A DNA stretch of 64,000 nt from Apostichopus japonicus (taxonomy: Eukaryota > Echinodermata > Holothuroidea > Aspidochirotida > Stichopodidae): NCBI RefSeq assembly GCF_037975245.1, contig NC_092567.1, positions 2,589,214-2,653,213 on the forward strand, read 5' to 3'. Shown here piece after piece: positions 20,821 through 35,079 of this stretch. Position 1 is the first letter of the stretch. Each line of letters opens with the position of its first letter. Below the pieces are notes generated by a model. It did not search any database. It was not told the DNA's origin and was given only the letters and a program-made list of their open reading frames with translations. Position numbers and translations under genes: made by a program.

Positions 20821-22460
20821 ATACTGCATGTATGCAGATATATGCGGGCAGCTACACTGTGTACTCAGAGACACTTATTTACCTTGGCCTGTTCATATAT
20901 TCCTGTGATACAAAATTGACCTTTAATCATCAAAATTGACCTTTAATCAGTCACATTTAACACGTCTTCCTTGCCACTTTGAGAAATTATATCTTGCGAT
21001 CCTTATACTCCACCATACAAACCTTCGTATGATTTTGAATACTCCATAAACATTGCTTAATAGAACTACCGTACAACGTTTGCCCGCTTAAATTCGGTTT
21101 ACTTATGCACTAATGTTGCTATCGGATGGGTTGACCCTGTTCGCTAGCTTCAAGTAATTTCAGTTTATATTAGGGACGTAGCCAGGGGGGGAGGGGGGCA
21201 GTGGGGGCAACTGCTCTCCCTTTCAGGGTCGAAAGAAAACTGTTTTTTATGGCATGGTATTTTGTCATTGCTCTTTTGATCATGAATACTCGTCAGCTCC
21301 TTTAACTCTATTATAATCGTAGTAACATCCAGGCCTACTGACTCAGATACTGGGTTTGTCAAATGCAAGTAGCTAAATTTAGCCTATAGCCTATTACCAG
21401 CCTACAGTTGGCCACTGCGTAATAAAATACATATAGCCTAAATAACCGCACTCGATGAAGAGTCACGAACCGTATGCACAACGACGACGACAACGTGCGT
21501 TCTCATCCTTTATGATGCGTCATAAGTTGTTGCACGAACAGCATGTTATGAAGCTCAGCTACCAATCGTAAGTGAGTGATACGCGCTTCCTATAAATAAT
21601 TATTACACTGCTAAATATGAAAGTTAATATTGTCCATCAGTTAAGTTCGTCAAATGTATTAAAGTCCAGACATTGGACAATAAACAAGAACCATCCTACT
21701 GGAAAAATTGTAAAAGAGCATTTTATGTGGGTCTTTCTGATATACTATTTAAAAGAACATGTAAAAGAATAATTCAAACCGGAAACAAAATTGCTGGAAA
21801 TATGATATCGTATGATCATGATGAAACTGGCAAAACTTTGCACCAGATTGCATATAATGACCTTCAATGGTTCAAAAATTGCTCACCCCCCCCCCCCCCA
21901 CCAAGTCAATCGCAAAATGTGCTCCCCTCTCCCATGCAAATTCCTGGCTGCATCGCTGGTACATATATTGGCTCTATGGTAAACAATTTTCTCAATGCTT
22001 TGACGAAGATGATAGGCAGATTGTCCATGTGAGTGTTAAATAGCCCCGCCTCCTCCAAAGTAATAATATTAAGCGAGCTAGGAAAAAGCAATGTATTTTG
22101 TTTTGGTAATTAACTATGTCGTCGAATATAATTTGTTAAAAAAAATCCCCTTTGTTACATTAACATAGCTTTTGTAGTTAGTAGTCTATATAGCCTTGAA
22201 GCAGATAACTTATTAGTTTCTTACTTGCTTAACCAGAGTGATTAGAGAGTTTGTGAAGTGAGGGCCAGTGGTTACACATGTATCGTAAAAACAAAAGTGC
22301 AGTCGCCAAAGATCGGGTGTCTGACTGAAAATTACTGTATCGTTGACGAGTAGCGGGGGAGGGGGGGGAAGGCAGCAGTCGTAATTTTTTGGCTTCAAAA
22401 CCCATTCAGTTGGAATTTCAGCCACTACACCCCCCCCCCCCAATCAACAGGCCTTAGTTA
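20821..22460. other. Repeat-rich non-coding DNA
   Basis: AGGGACGTAGCCAGG at about 21174 and the inverted TTACGTCCCTG at about 22458 could be ends of a 1.3-kb element, but the match is short and no target duplication is seen. C/G runs occur at 21886-21899 and 22430-22441. Open frames here (for example 21673-22032) cross the homopolymers and are not credible genes. Confidence 0.4.
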
Positions 22461-22579
22461 CGTCCCTGTGTGTACTACTCAGCTGTGCCTTACGAAATTC
22501 CTTCAATCTCACTGCATCGGTCTTACACAGTTTATCTTAGCATGAGACAAGCTTAAAAGAAAATATTCGATTTTCTTAC

Positions 22580-22624
22580 TTCTTCATCTGTATCATCTTC
22601 CGATGAACTATATTCGCCGTAACC
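22580..22624 (-). CDS. Candidate 45-nt internal exon, acidic
   Basis: On the minus strand an acceptor CTCTTTCTTGCAG is followed by an open 45-base block and a donor GAA|GTAAGAAAA. In frame 0 it encodes GYGEYSSSEDDTDEE, an acidic serine-rich segment resembling a casein-kinase-2-type phosphorylation patch. A second frame is also open. Both splice sites match the consensus well and the exon is a multiple of three, so it could be a cassette. It lies about 0.9 kb from duplication block D2a. The gene is not recognised. Confidence 0.5.
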
Positions 22625-22649
22625 CTGCAAGAAAGAGAAACAAATAATC

Positions 22650-23545
22650 ATACAAAACTTAATAAAACAAAGTTAATCCTAAGTGCGCTATATCTATCTG
22701 CCTGTTATTCCTGTTCGCAGATTTCCGAATAGTTACTTTTCACCCTACAGCTGTCCTCTGGTCAGATTGAAAACGCTGTAAAACACGGAATATTTTGATA
22801 TTTAAAATTTATTAAGAGGAGCACGATTTGTGACGATGTTATTTTAACAAGATGCAAACATGTTTACGGTTTATACTCGAGAGTATAAACATTTTATTTT
22901 CGTGTTTTCCGTTTTTTTCTTTATCACCCTTAGCCAGTCCTCCATGTACATCGAAATCACTGAAAACACAGAAACTAATATATTTATTTGAAGGAGCATT
23001 AACAATAACTATAACGCACTTCCCACATTCTACAGTTACAAACAATTGCACGTTAGGAACAAATTCATGTACTGCTAATTTCGGTTTCCGTAAAAATTGG
23101 AAAGAACCAGATAAGTAAACTTGCAGACATGCGCTAACGTCTCCAATAACGTCAAGGATATTTAACTTACGTTATAGTAATCTCAAATTGATGGGAATTT
23201 AAACTCTAAAAAGGGCCTCCTTATTGTTAAGTTGGTTGTAATTTTACTAGTCATGGTAGTTACTAATGTTGTTGCTGCAAATGAATTATAAAAAAAATGT
23301 ATATTACATCAATGGTTACGTCTGGTTGAAAAATCAAATATGTGACCAGAAAATTAAAGTCAGCTAGCAGGCTAGTGGCAGAACCTGTTTACCCTAAACT
23401 GCACTTGAAAATTATGCTGATGTGTATGTTGTATATATGCTTGGGTGAAGGACGGAGATTCCACATTTTCATTAACAGGCAGGTAGCGAAAATGATGGTA
23501 AAGAGATGGAATAACGAGAAGTTTGACGTAGGTTTGCTAACAACG
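22650..23545. other. Intron-like non-coding DNA
   Basis: AT-rich with no repeat array. A possible 35-nt minus-strand exon (acceptor GGCCCTTTTTAG near 23214, donor GTAAGTT near 23170) is open in one frame but too short to call. The 88-codon frame at 22852-23118 has no domain. Confidence 0.4.
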
Positions 23546-25824
23546 TGATATCAAGATAGTTGAAACTGTCACACATTGTAGAAAATAAGAACTCGAAGCA
23601 GGTTTGGTGTCACGTGTTGTAAATTATTTGACAGATATTCATTTAATTGTTCATTTTCCGCTCCATAGTTTTGAATTAAGAATGAACATGAATCATATAC
23701 GGTCCCCATGCACGGGAGTCGCATAGTTAATAAAAAAAATAAACGATTAAAGATGTGCATGTGTATGTATATGATGATTTCTCTATTCTGAAAGGACTGA
23801 ATGAATGTTTCATGAAACACGAAATACCTACTTTTTTTCTTACTATATTGTTAGTTTCTCTGTATAGTATCAGTATAGCGAATCCTAATTAACAACGATG
23901 GCAATACGGGTGAAAATGGCCACTGTATATGACAATAGTTAAACTTTTTTGACGGTTTAATCGCGTTTAATAGACTTCCATTGGGGGGGGGGGGGGGTGG
24001 AATATACATCTTCATCCAACTTTCGATAACCAATTTTGGATAATTTAGTACGACGAATCCTCCCTCCCTCTGTCTAAACACATTGGAAACACAAGCTGCT
24101 ATTTTTCTGCTTTCCAAGAGAAATACTTCATCACGTCAACTCATCCATCTTCTACATGCATGGTGACTATACAAACCCAGTATTCGTTATTACCTATACC
24201 TATCTTTATCTTAGCCGTACGTGTAAGCTGACTAAACATGGCTCAATAATTTAGATATAACAGGGTTTGAAAACAGCTGTTATGATAATTATGTTAATAG
24301 AAGACATAATTCGATACTAAACGTCCATTAGAATATTGTTTGTTAGCTGCACCAGTCAGTAGTCATTACATATTATGACACAAATTTAAATAAACAGAAA
24401 GAAAAAATAACCTTCTGATTTGGTGTTACATGCGCCATCTGTTTGTAAATGTGTTTAGGCAACATGTTTAAGATTAATGATTACATTAAATAGTTCAAAC
24501 TGAAGTATTATGTAATTAAAAATAAATAGAATGATGCCTTCTATCTTATTTTGACTAGTATTATATTTGCTAGTTAAATATTTAAAGAATTGACCGATTA
24601 CATGATTAAACACTAACAGTATCAGGTTGTGCTGGAAATCAATCCATTTTTAGGCAACAATCTTTTCTAAACTACTTGTATTTCTAGCCGCTCTGAACTG
24701 ACACGTCAGAATTGATTTAAGAATATTGCCCAATTATTGTGTTTATTCTTTTGACATTTTGTTGTTAATGTTGAGGAGTCACCTCAGGTCAACGTAGGTT
24801 CATCTTTATTAAATACCTACGCCGTTGCTATCATGTCAGTTTAGTCTAAAAGGACCCTCATTGCAACTTACCTGATGCACATGATCCCTCAGATATTAAA
24901 ACATTTATTTTTTATATTGTTTCTAGTTTCCTTATATTTGGTATAACAACAGCTTGGTATTCTCACATTCCACAGGGAATGGTTTCTACTCCAAAATCAT
25001 TTTATGTCATTTTATGTCACAATGGACCCTCCTGTATCACAATGAATAATAATGATGCTATAACCCAACCGATACCATCACAACCCAGTAAATCATCTTG
25101 CTCCTAGACTCACTGACATTGCAACAGAGCCTATCAGTTTATCCCTTCGATTTCAATATTTAATTTGTTCCTGTTTGACGGTTATGTGATGACGCTTACA
25201 TGCAAACTTTGTTGCATCGTTTCCAAATTTCTGTGAGAAGCTTAGCTCCTCCTTAACCATCCCCAACCCCTCCCCGACCCCAGAGAATGATTCTAATGAC
25301 TTTATAGTATCAAAGAATACCGGAGTAGAGATTTATGTGAGATTTGAGTATAGACTTCTACGGCTGGCATTTTCTGTTTATAGAGAAAATTGTTACACCT
25401 GCTTTTTCCTTTTACAGTCAACCTTGCCTGGACAGCTGAAATTTAAAAAGTTAAATTTCAATTTCGTGTGTGACTTTAAAAAACCATAACATCGGAATAA
25501 CCTTGTAGTATTAAAGGTCTATTCGTTTCTTTGTTGAGCATTTCTTTGACAGTGTGTGCGTAAGGAAGATTATTAAGGCCGCATCTACACTTGTCATTGA
25601 GAACAGTGCTATAATCATTACGTGATATAAACTTGTAACTGGCCTATCTAAATTCCCTGTTCCAGTTCGATACACGACAATTATAAATCTTTCCCCTGAT
25701 GAGAAACAAAGTCTCATACTCTTTTGTCTTATTTCTTTGTTCAACATTAATCAATACCTCTTTTTGTCTGTTATTAAAATTACCGTTACTAATTAACATT
25801 AACATGAATCTATGTCTCTCTTAC

Positions 25825-25837
25825 CTCTTCTCCTGGT
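25825..25837 (-). pseudogene. Remnant of duplicated exon, truncated by (TA)n
   Basis: The donor GTAAGAGAG and the last 13 exon bases (ACCAGGAGAAGAG) match the intact exon at 62914-62949. The remaining exon and its acceptor are replaced by the TA run. If the exon is real, this copy cannot be spliced in. Confidence 0.5.
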
Positions 25838-25839
25838 CT

Positions 25840-25841
<2 letters not shown>

Positions 25842-25918
<77 letters not shown>
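25842..25918. repeat. (TA)n microsatellite, about 38 repeats
   Basis: Uninterrupted TA dinucleotides. The 84-codon IYIYIY open frame across it is an artefact. Confidence 0.98.
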
Positions 25919-25919
<1 letters not shown>

Positions 25920-26104
25920 TTACAATGATATATCTTTACAAATATCACAGTAAACTATTCCTTGCAGGTAAACGCACATCTGTATTGAACACACTAAAGT
26001 CAATAAAGAAGACGGACTCGTCAATGTAAAATGCACGGACTTACTAATGAATATAAACATCAGCGTTATAGGGAAGACATAGTTAGTTTTAAACCCGTCA
26101 TCAA

Positions 26105-26166
26105 CACTGAGTGACGTCATCAAAACTGATTGACGTCATCAAACACTGAGTGACGTCATCATGATG
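26105..26166 (+). promoter_or_regulatory. Three tandem TGACGTCA (CRE-type) sites
   Basis: TGACGTCA occurs three times at roughly 21-bp spacing in a small tandem repeat (CACTGAGTGACGTCATCAAA). The D2b copy at 63225-63290 keeps the array with two of three cores changed or shifted. TGACGTCA is the CREB/ATF binding palindrome; activity is untested. Confidence 0.45.
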
Positions 26167-26669
26167 AACTTCTCATGAGAAGGGAAAATATGGCATCATT
26201 CAAAGATAGACTCCAGTACATCGTGGTTGGATCGACGTAATGGCAAAACTAAAGCAAAAATATTGGTTAGCCCACAAATCATCATATTAGTCCCCCCCCC
26301 CCCTACACCCCTCGTTTTCGTCTTAGATGGTCTGTTTCTATCGTATTGTTGATCGTGTAGAGATTTCCATGAACGTTTGGAAAATTCAGTTGTATGATGA
26401 ACACATAAAATAAGAGACACAAGGGGAGAATTAAATAGACTAGTCTAGATCTGTTAGATTGAAAAAAATCATGCAATATAATAAACCCTGCACATATTGC
26501 TTTCTTTCTAAATTTACCCTGGGAGTGTGTATGTTTCATTGGAAGTTTATACAGGCGCAGATAATCAGTTCTACAATAGTTGACTCTCTCTGTTCAACAT
26601 TTAGACCAGGAAGCGACGGTCTTTAAATTAAAGAATATTTAGAGTGGGTTTATGTAACCGATAATCCCT

Positions 26670-27260
26670 GTGAGTCTATTAGTATCGCGTGAGCCGTTAT
26701 TGCTATGTCTATAGCTGGACTTGGTTTGGGTTGCTCATATACTCTACAGATCTCTGTTCGAACTCGAGAGTACCATACTCGAACCAAGTAGTCCCGGACT
26801 CGGCTCGGAATAAGGAATAATTGGACTCAACTACATCAGAGTGTTTCTTATACTATAAGAAACTCTCCTCCCACTCGGGCCCAAGCTCCTTCGAGATACT
26901 ATTTATTTTAAATTAGATTTAGCCGTTATTCAAAAGACGAAAGGAATAATATAAATATTTTAAAACCATTATTAGTTCAGATTCACCGTTGACTTTATTT
27001 GTATCATAATGCTGCTGCTTATTCATAGTACTGTACATACAGAGGGTGGAACACAACGACGTTTCTTGAATATAAAATAAAAACCTTCAAATTATTTTTT
27101 CGTTAAACATTTAAGCAGTTCACCTCTCCTTTAGTTTTCCTAGTATGTTTAAGTACATCAAGTTGATGAAACCTACCTAAAATAATCCATTTGTTAGTTT
27201 CAAGTTAAACCCAGATACTTCCTTTGATATATAAGCCTGCCACATATTCATATCAGTCAC
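26670..27260. other. Intron-like non-coding DNA
   Basis: No gene or array is seen. The 26760-26880 part is relatively GC-rich with repeated CTCGAAC/CTCGGA words. Confidence 0.4.
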
Positions 27261-29475
<2,215 letters not shown>

Positions 29476-29690
29476 CAGGCGCGTATCCAGGATTTTCTAA
29501 CCCGGGGGGCGCGAATTACTATCTAAGCGGAGCGCCACCATCGGTTGGCGCGGAGCGTACAAGAAAATGTTCTGGTTTTGATACCCCCCAGATCACCGGA
29601 AATGACACTTCTCGGGCTTGAAAATGACCAACCAAATGTACACTTTTGCCTGAGAACCAAGTATTTCTCAATTTTTTTTTCCATCCATAA
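29476..29690 (+). mobile_element. Family G repeat, well-preserved copy
   Basis: Starts CAGGCGCGTATCCAGG and is almost identical over about 205 bp to 63793-64000. It carries the shared core with GCGCCACCATCGGTTGGCGC and a CCCCCCAGATCACCGG block. It may form a larger 1.77-kb unit with the inverted end at 31206-31249, though no target duplication is visible. Confidence 0.8.
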
Positions 29691-30349
29691 CCTTTTTGAA
29701 GATTGTCACCAGTCACACATCATGTTCGACCGCATTGCATATCCTATGGATCATTGCTTTTGTAGGCGATTCTACGTCGCGGCCCACAATATCCGTAAGC
29801 CCCACTTTTGAAGGTTCTAAGCCCACTATTTGTTGAGAATTTGAAAATTCACATTCTCGTGAATAAACTCACTTGAAAACATACCCATAATGTTGCACAA
29901 AATTTCATCTATGGACAACCAATATAGAAAAACCTCCTTCAACCCCTAACAGTCCGGTAAAAATTGCACGAGTAGAAGGAAGTGTGATGAAGAATGTTGG
30001 TCAGATATTTTCGAAAATTCAGACACAGTTAATTTATTGGTGTACAAATATGAAAACTTCTTAAAACGGCTATTATAAAACTTGGTTGAAGGAAATGAAA
30101 AAATAGCAGATATTTCCGAAACCGAACACTACACACATAGGCGTAGGAGGCGCGGGGGGGGGGGGGAGCTGAAACCCGTAATTTGCCATTACTAATGTTA
30201 AAGAGAGTTTTGACATAATTGGACCTCAATGCTTTTTCTCTATCTACATAAGACATTTCGTTGTTTACATTAGCATCCCGCGGTATACTGCGCAACTTTG
30301 ACGGACCGCACGGTATACGATGGCATGCGATGTAATAACCGATGCTTGC

Positions 30350-30420
30350 ATATTTGACATTGACAGTAGCATGTTGAACGCGCGCTTTGCGCGCGAAATT
30401 TTTTGGTTATTTTTTTTCGG
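30350..30420. repeat. CpG-dense palindromic patch
   Basis: CGCGCGCTTTGCGCGCG is an almost perfect inverted repeat in otherwise AT-rich DNA, followed by a T run. It probably belongs to a transposable element. Confidence 0.5.
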
Positions 30421-30505
30421 GCAAGTCGGACAGTTTTGAAGCTGTTCATCCTGGAACGCTATTTTGATATAATGTGATATCTGCTGTTTGCTTTACTAAT
30501 TCGAA

Positions 30506-30765
30506 CAGGCGCGTAGCGAGGAATTTGCCAAGGGAGGGGCGAAGCCTGTATAGGCAAATTATCTAAGCGTAGCGCCACCATAAGTTGGCGCGAAGCGTAC
30601 AAGCAAATTTTGGCCGAAAATGCCTCCCAAATCGCTGGAAATTACACTTTCCAGGACTTGTAAGTTGCATCTAAGCACTTTCTATTTTGAAATTACGAGC
30701 AATATCATAACAAAAAATATGCATAAGGGGGGGGGGGCGGTCGCCCCTTCACGAAATGCGTCATG
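30506..30765 (+). mobile_element. Family G repeat, diverged copy
   Basis: Starts CAGGCGCGTAGCGAGG and retains the core GCGCCACCATAAGTTGGCGC followed by GAAGCGTACAAG, an AATCGCTGGAAAT block and a CCAGGACTTG block. Ends indistinctly near an 11-G run. Confidence 0.7.
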
Positions 30766-31080
30766 TTCCCGGTCGACACGGTCGAGTTCGAGACCAGCCA
30801 CAGTTGGTTTCATAGCACATTTCTACAATTGTTTAAGGCGTATATACACACACACGCGTTATGATAGACCATATATAGTATATATATAGATCATGAGTGA
30901 GAGAGGAAAAATTCGAAACGTCAAAAATGGAGTTGTCGGTGTAAGGGGTAGGGTAAGGCACACGCCCTTTCCGAAATCCTTGATCCGTCACTGGCTACCC
31001 TGTGTATATAATAGGGATCAGCGCTGTAATGATGTCCCTGTTCCTCTTTCTCTTCCCGGTGTCTTGTCGTTTTTCTTCTA

Positions 31081-31204
31081 CTCCCTCCTTTTCTCCTTTT
31101 TCTCTCTTTCTTCTTTTTCTTTTCCCTTCCTTCCTCTCCTCCTCCTCTTTTTTCCCCTCTTTTTTTCCTTTTTTCTTCTCCTTTTTTTCTCTCCTCTTTT
31201 TCTT
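31081..31204 (+). repeat. 124-nt pure polypyrimidine tract
   Basis: Only C and T on the plus strand for 124 bases, with mirror-like CCTCCT/TTTTT blocks. Such tracts can form triplex (H-DNA) structures. The Lys/Glu-rich and Phe/Ser/Leu-rich open frames across it are compositional artefacts. Confidence 0.97.
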
Positions 31205-31205
31205 A

Positions 31206-31249
31206 CCCGGGGGGCGCGCGCCCCCAACGCCCCCCTGGATACGCGCCTG
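31206..31249 (-). mobile_element. Inverted end of family G repeat
   Basis: CCTGGATACGCGCCTG is the inverse of the start at 29476, preceded by a CGGGGGGCGCGCG block. Either the right end of a 1.77-kb element or a separate fragment. Confidence 0.6.
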
Positions 31250-34070
31250 CCCCCACCCAAATCCCTTCCCCATTCTGGAACCACTTCTTAATATTGGTCA
31301 GAACTTTTGTCGAGATGACAGGATTGCTTATTAGTAGCTTGTGTCTATGCTTTGACTCAATAAAAAGGACCAGCTTTCTCTCCACTAAAAATATTTCTTC
31401 GAAGGATATCAGTCATTGATGACGGTTACCCAGTTTTCTTCACACCTCACTTGAGCTTCGGCCTATCCTGTTCAGTCCTATATGTACTGTATATATTCAA
31501 AATACTCCACTATATATGATCTAACTCAATGGAGATACATATGATTTAACAGAAAAGTTGTGTAAATTAAGCATTGATTATTCGCAAACCATTTCCCAAA
31601 TTTTAGACAGGAAAATTGCAGACTTACTGTAGTCCTAATCTAGTCGCGCAATACACTCACGTATAGTACCGATTCAAACTATTGCTGCTGTCATGTTTGA
31701 GTATATTCATTTAAGACTTGTGATTTTAGTGTATCCATTGCACGAAGGAATTCCGATTTCAATAGAACGACTCACGAATCTTGCAATGTAGCGTATGTAT
31801 CATAAGTAAGGTCAACATGTGATCCAAGCATTAAAGGTAAACTTAGGGCGTTTAGAAGGCAACCCGGTAAGTAGACTTAACTAGGTGTCACAGGACAATC
31901 AGCAACAACATTTTATCTGTTCAGCTTAAGCATCATGTTCAGTGACATCAATGAACTCATTCATGTTTTGACATTTAAGACCCATGGACCTTATCATTCC
32001 TCTGATTCAGTGTTTGTCTTCCAACTGTCTATCAAGTGATGGTCATTATTGATGATGACGTTCAGAGCAATCTGATTAAATGAAAACTCCGTATTTGCAA
32101 ACCTTTTCGGGAAAAACAGTCGCGCCCTGGCCCCGCAATGCAACTTTTCAGACTATTTGGAAATTCAATAAACAGCGGGTGATTACTGGAATTACTCGTC
32201 ATGTCAAAACATACTTTTCTCGTCAGAGACTTCGGTCAAAAAATTTAAGTAGATTTTCAAAAATACAGATCACGTTATCGCAGCGTGCGTGTGGGAATGC
32301 TATGACAATATACAATATCCGCCGCATCTTATCTTATATATTTACGACACTGGTGACAAATCTACAGTGGTTCTGAAGGGACAGGCGAGTTCTGCAAAAC
32401 ACTTTAAAGTTGTTTATTTGTGTTGAGCTGACGAGTTACGCTAACGTTACCGCTTGACGAAAATGATAAAACAAATCGAGTTTGCTGTTTCAAGTAACTT
32501 GGCAACAAGTCAAAGATATGATTTTGATAGAGTTGTCAAGTATACGCTCTATTCATATCTTGGCCAAATTTTTTAAAGAAGAGTATGTGCATTGTCAACT
32601 CGATAAAAATCATTTGACGTGACTACAACTCGCCGGCTCCTTCAGAAGTAAAGCGTGATTATTCCCTGCTGTGCAGCGTCGAGAGAGATAAAGGAAGATT
32701 TCAAACAGAATATGTGTAACCTACCCTCGATATGTTATGTTCAAATGGCATTGACTTTCAGGACTTTGGAGTACTACACTTGTAAGCAATGGCAGGGGAA
32801 GGCGGTATCGGGGAAGGGAGAGGGGGGGGGAAGCAAACTTTATGGATAGTGGGAGGTGTGAGATTGACTTGAGTGCAACACATTTTCTCAAAAGTTTCTA
32901 ACAATATCAATCATGAAAAGAGGAGGGTCTCTTTCTTTTTAAAAAGGTAAACCTTTAGCTGTTAGACACTGTTATCTGTGACTTCCACCTATCCTTACAA
33001 TGTGACACCCTGTGGTTTTTATATTGTTTATGAAATGTTAACCAAATGGAAATGAGGGCGGTATTGAAGAACTTAGATTGTACAGTCTCCGGATGTGTTA
33101 CGTTGTAAATTCGCAGATGACATTGCAAGGGTCGTACCTGTACCTCGTTAGATTTGACAGAGGGATTCAACTGGTAAAACGTAAGGTTGGCATGTAATAT
33201 ATGTGTTTAGAAGTCGAATGAAAACCTTATTTATATTACATACGTTTGTTCCCCATGCGTCTTCTGCCGTGTCAGCAGTTATTTATACAACATTTAACGA
33301 CATGTTAACTACATAAAATTATTAACATTTACTAATTTCATATTACCAAGCGGAATTTTAATGTTCATTTGATAATTTTAATCTACCCTGTAGATTGTTT
33401 TTGTTAAAAAAAATTACAAACGATACAGACTCTACGATGTTTGTAAAGGCAACCTTATGGGAAATAACGATTTGCCGTTGCTGGCCAAAGGGTATGTACA
33501 AAGAGGACTTCGGCTTTGAGTACAACGTTTCCGTATGTTGCCGTATTGAACGAATCCGACCGTACTATATTACTCTTTTAACCAGAATTAATGATCAAAT
33601 CTATAGTCTCTTTGGCAATAGTTTCTTAAAATACCAAATTATTTACTTGGTTAGGAGGGGGCAAACCTTATCGAGTCGTAATCCTGCTTGTTAGCAGAAT
33701 CATTCCGGATGATAAACAGACATAAACAGTATTTTAATCAATGCAGTAAACGTAAGAAAAGACAAGCAAATTATTTTCAGAATGGAAGCTTTTCCGAAAA
33801 AAAAGTCCAAACTAAGAGAAGGCGAAGCTGACTTTACTGGAAGGCTACTACGACCCTGGCAATACCACCCTCCTGGGGGAAATAAAGATAATAGACAAAT
33901 ATAAACAAAAAAATCTATAAGGAGTCATAGTTTAGTTAATTTATTGATGCAATTTGACGCTAGCAAGTTAATTTTACATATTTAGCAAACCAGCAACACA
34001 ATTTCCTTGCTCGTAATAATAGTCATTAATTTTACGATATTTTTCACTTGAGAGTATTTCATATTTTTAA
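31250..34070. other. Intron-like non-coding DNA
   Basis: No array or recognisable gene. The 99-codon plus-strand frame 33395-33694 has an ordinary composition but no domain or splice context that would support it. A G run lies at 32822-32830. Confidence 0.4.
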
Positions 34071-34190
34071 ATCACATTTAACAAAATACTTAGGATTAAT
34101 TATTATTGATGAAAATTTATCCTGGAAGCAACATATTAATGATCTATGTCATCGTTGCCGATATGTGTTATTTCCTAAGAGTGGTTAAAG
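34060..34190 (+). pseudogene. LINE reverse transcriptase relic
   Basis: The plus frame reads SHLTKYLGLIIIDENLSWKQ, then HINDLC. This is the conserved block just after the RT palm in CR1/Jockey-type ORF2 (compare TKFLGVYIDNHLSWNNHI in the intact LINE at 9949-13122). Only about 40 codons remain, ending in a stop. It is a different and older family from the intact LINE. Confidence 0.75.
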
Positions 34191-34334
34191 GGAAATTTCT
34201 GCTTGATCGAAATCGGGGAAATGTCAATGCTGCCCTAGCCCAATGGTGTTTAGGTGGTTAGGGTGTGACCTTTTATACCCGCCTCCTTGCTTCGCATACT
34301 TACGTAATCGCTGAATACTTACGTATTATGTGAG

Positions 34335-35075
34335 TGTTACGTAGTTACATGCTCCATTCCTCTCATGGTGCAGGGTGGCGTCGCATGTGCTCTCATAGTG
34401 AAATCCTAAGTAATATGTTTTCTATATATGTTTTATAAAGGCATTAAAGGGGTAGATATCCTAATTGTATACTTCTTTAATATCGCATTCTTGAGATTTG
34501 CTTTTAATGTGATTTTGCTATATGCTTTGTACCATCTTTGTTGCCTTTTCGTGTATTTATTGCGTTGCTTATTTGTAAGAGTATCTCGGGTTAAAGTATC
34601 ATCTTCGTGGAGTATCTCTCGAGAGGTTATTATTTTTATTGGTATTCTATGATTCTCCAGAAAGCCGCCGTAAACCCCCAATAGCTGCAGTAAACCCCTG
34701 AATGCCTCTGTATGTCGCAGTTTGTCGTGCGGCTAGTTTTGCCCTTCAGCGATGGTAAGTTGAGCGTTATTATTATTATGGAGGTAATTTTTGTTAATCT
34801 TAGTATATGCTTTGTGTTTCATGTTACCAAATGTTCTTTGTTATACTTCTTCCTTTTGTGCAGTATTTCTTAGAGGAACTTTTATTCTGTTTTATGTTAT
34901 TATTGATTTGTGCAAATTCATGTGTTTGTTTCACCTGTGTTTGCATACTAATGTTTTGATATTTTTACTTTTGAGTTTTCACCGTGGTCCTGTTGAACCA
35001 CGAGTGCAAATAAACGTGTTAAAAACCTCCGACTACGTTGTTCAGCAATCATTGAGCGTTGTCTCGGTGACAATC
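34335..35075 (+). mobile_element. Possible solo LTR
   Basis: A T-rich block is followed by a hairpin GTGGTCCTGTTGAACCAC, an AATAAA at about 35008 and GTGTTAAAAACCTCCGAC, resembling the R/U5 side of Gypsy-like LTRs. TGTTACGTAG and GGTGACA could be the TG/CA-type ends, but no target duplication or internal retroviral-type region is seen. Boundaries are guesses. Confidence 0.25.
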
Positions 35076-35079
35076 TATG

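Larger units (their letters stand above)
23546..26665 (+). repeat. Segmental duplication D2, copy a
   Basis: Aligns in the same orientation with 60451-63790. Anchors are GATATCAAGATAGTTG (23548 and 60453), the block at 24060-24190, the block around GGAAGATTATTAAGGCCGC (25565 and 62686), the TGACGTCA cluster (26110 and 63235) and the block up to AACCGATA (26655 and 63785). Copy a has lost roughly 100 bp, including most of an exon, where a (TA)n run now sits. Homology seems to continue past 26665, because copy b is interrupted there by a repeat. Confidence 0.93.

Noticed and set aside
21174-22460. Possible 1.3-kb element with AGGGACGTA ends
   Set aside because: Terminal match is only about nine bases and no target duplication is present.
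24866-24892. Donor-like GTAAGTTG after GATCATGTGCATCAG on minus
   Set aside because: The acceptor is purine-rich and the duplicate at 62000 does not preserve an open block.
25699-25953. 84-codon plus frame with IYIYIY
   Set aside because: Translation of the (TA)n run.
30893-31334. Phe/Ser/Leu-rich and Lys/Glu-rich frames up to 132 codons
   Set aside because: Direct translation of a polypyrimidine tract; low-complexity composition on both strands.
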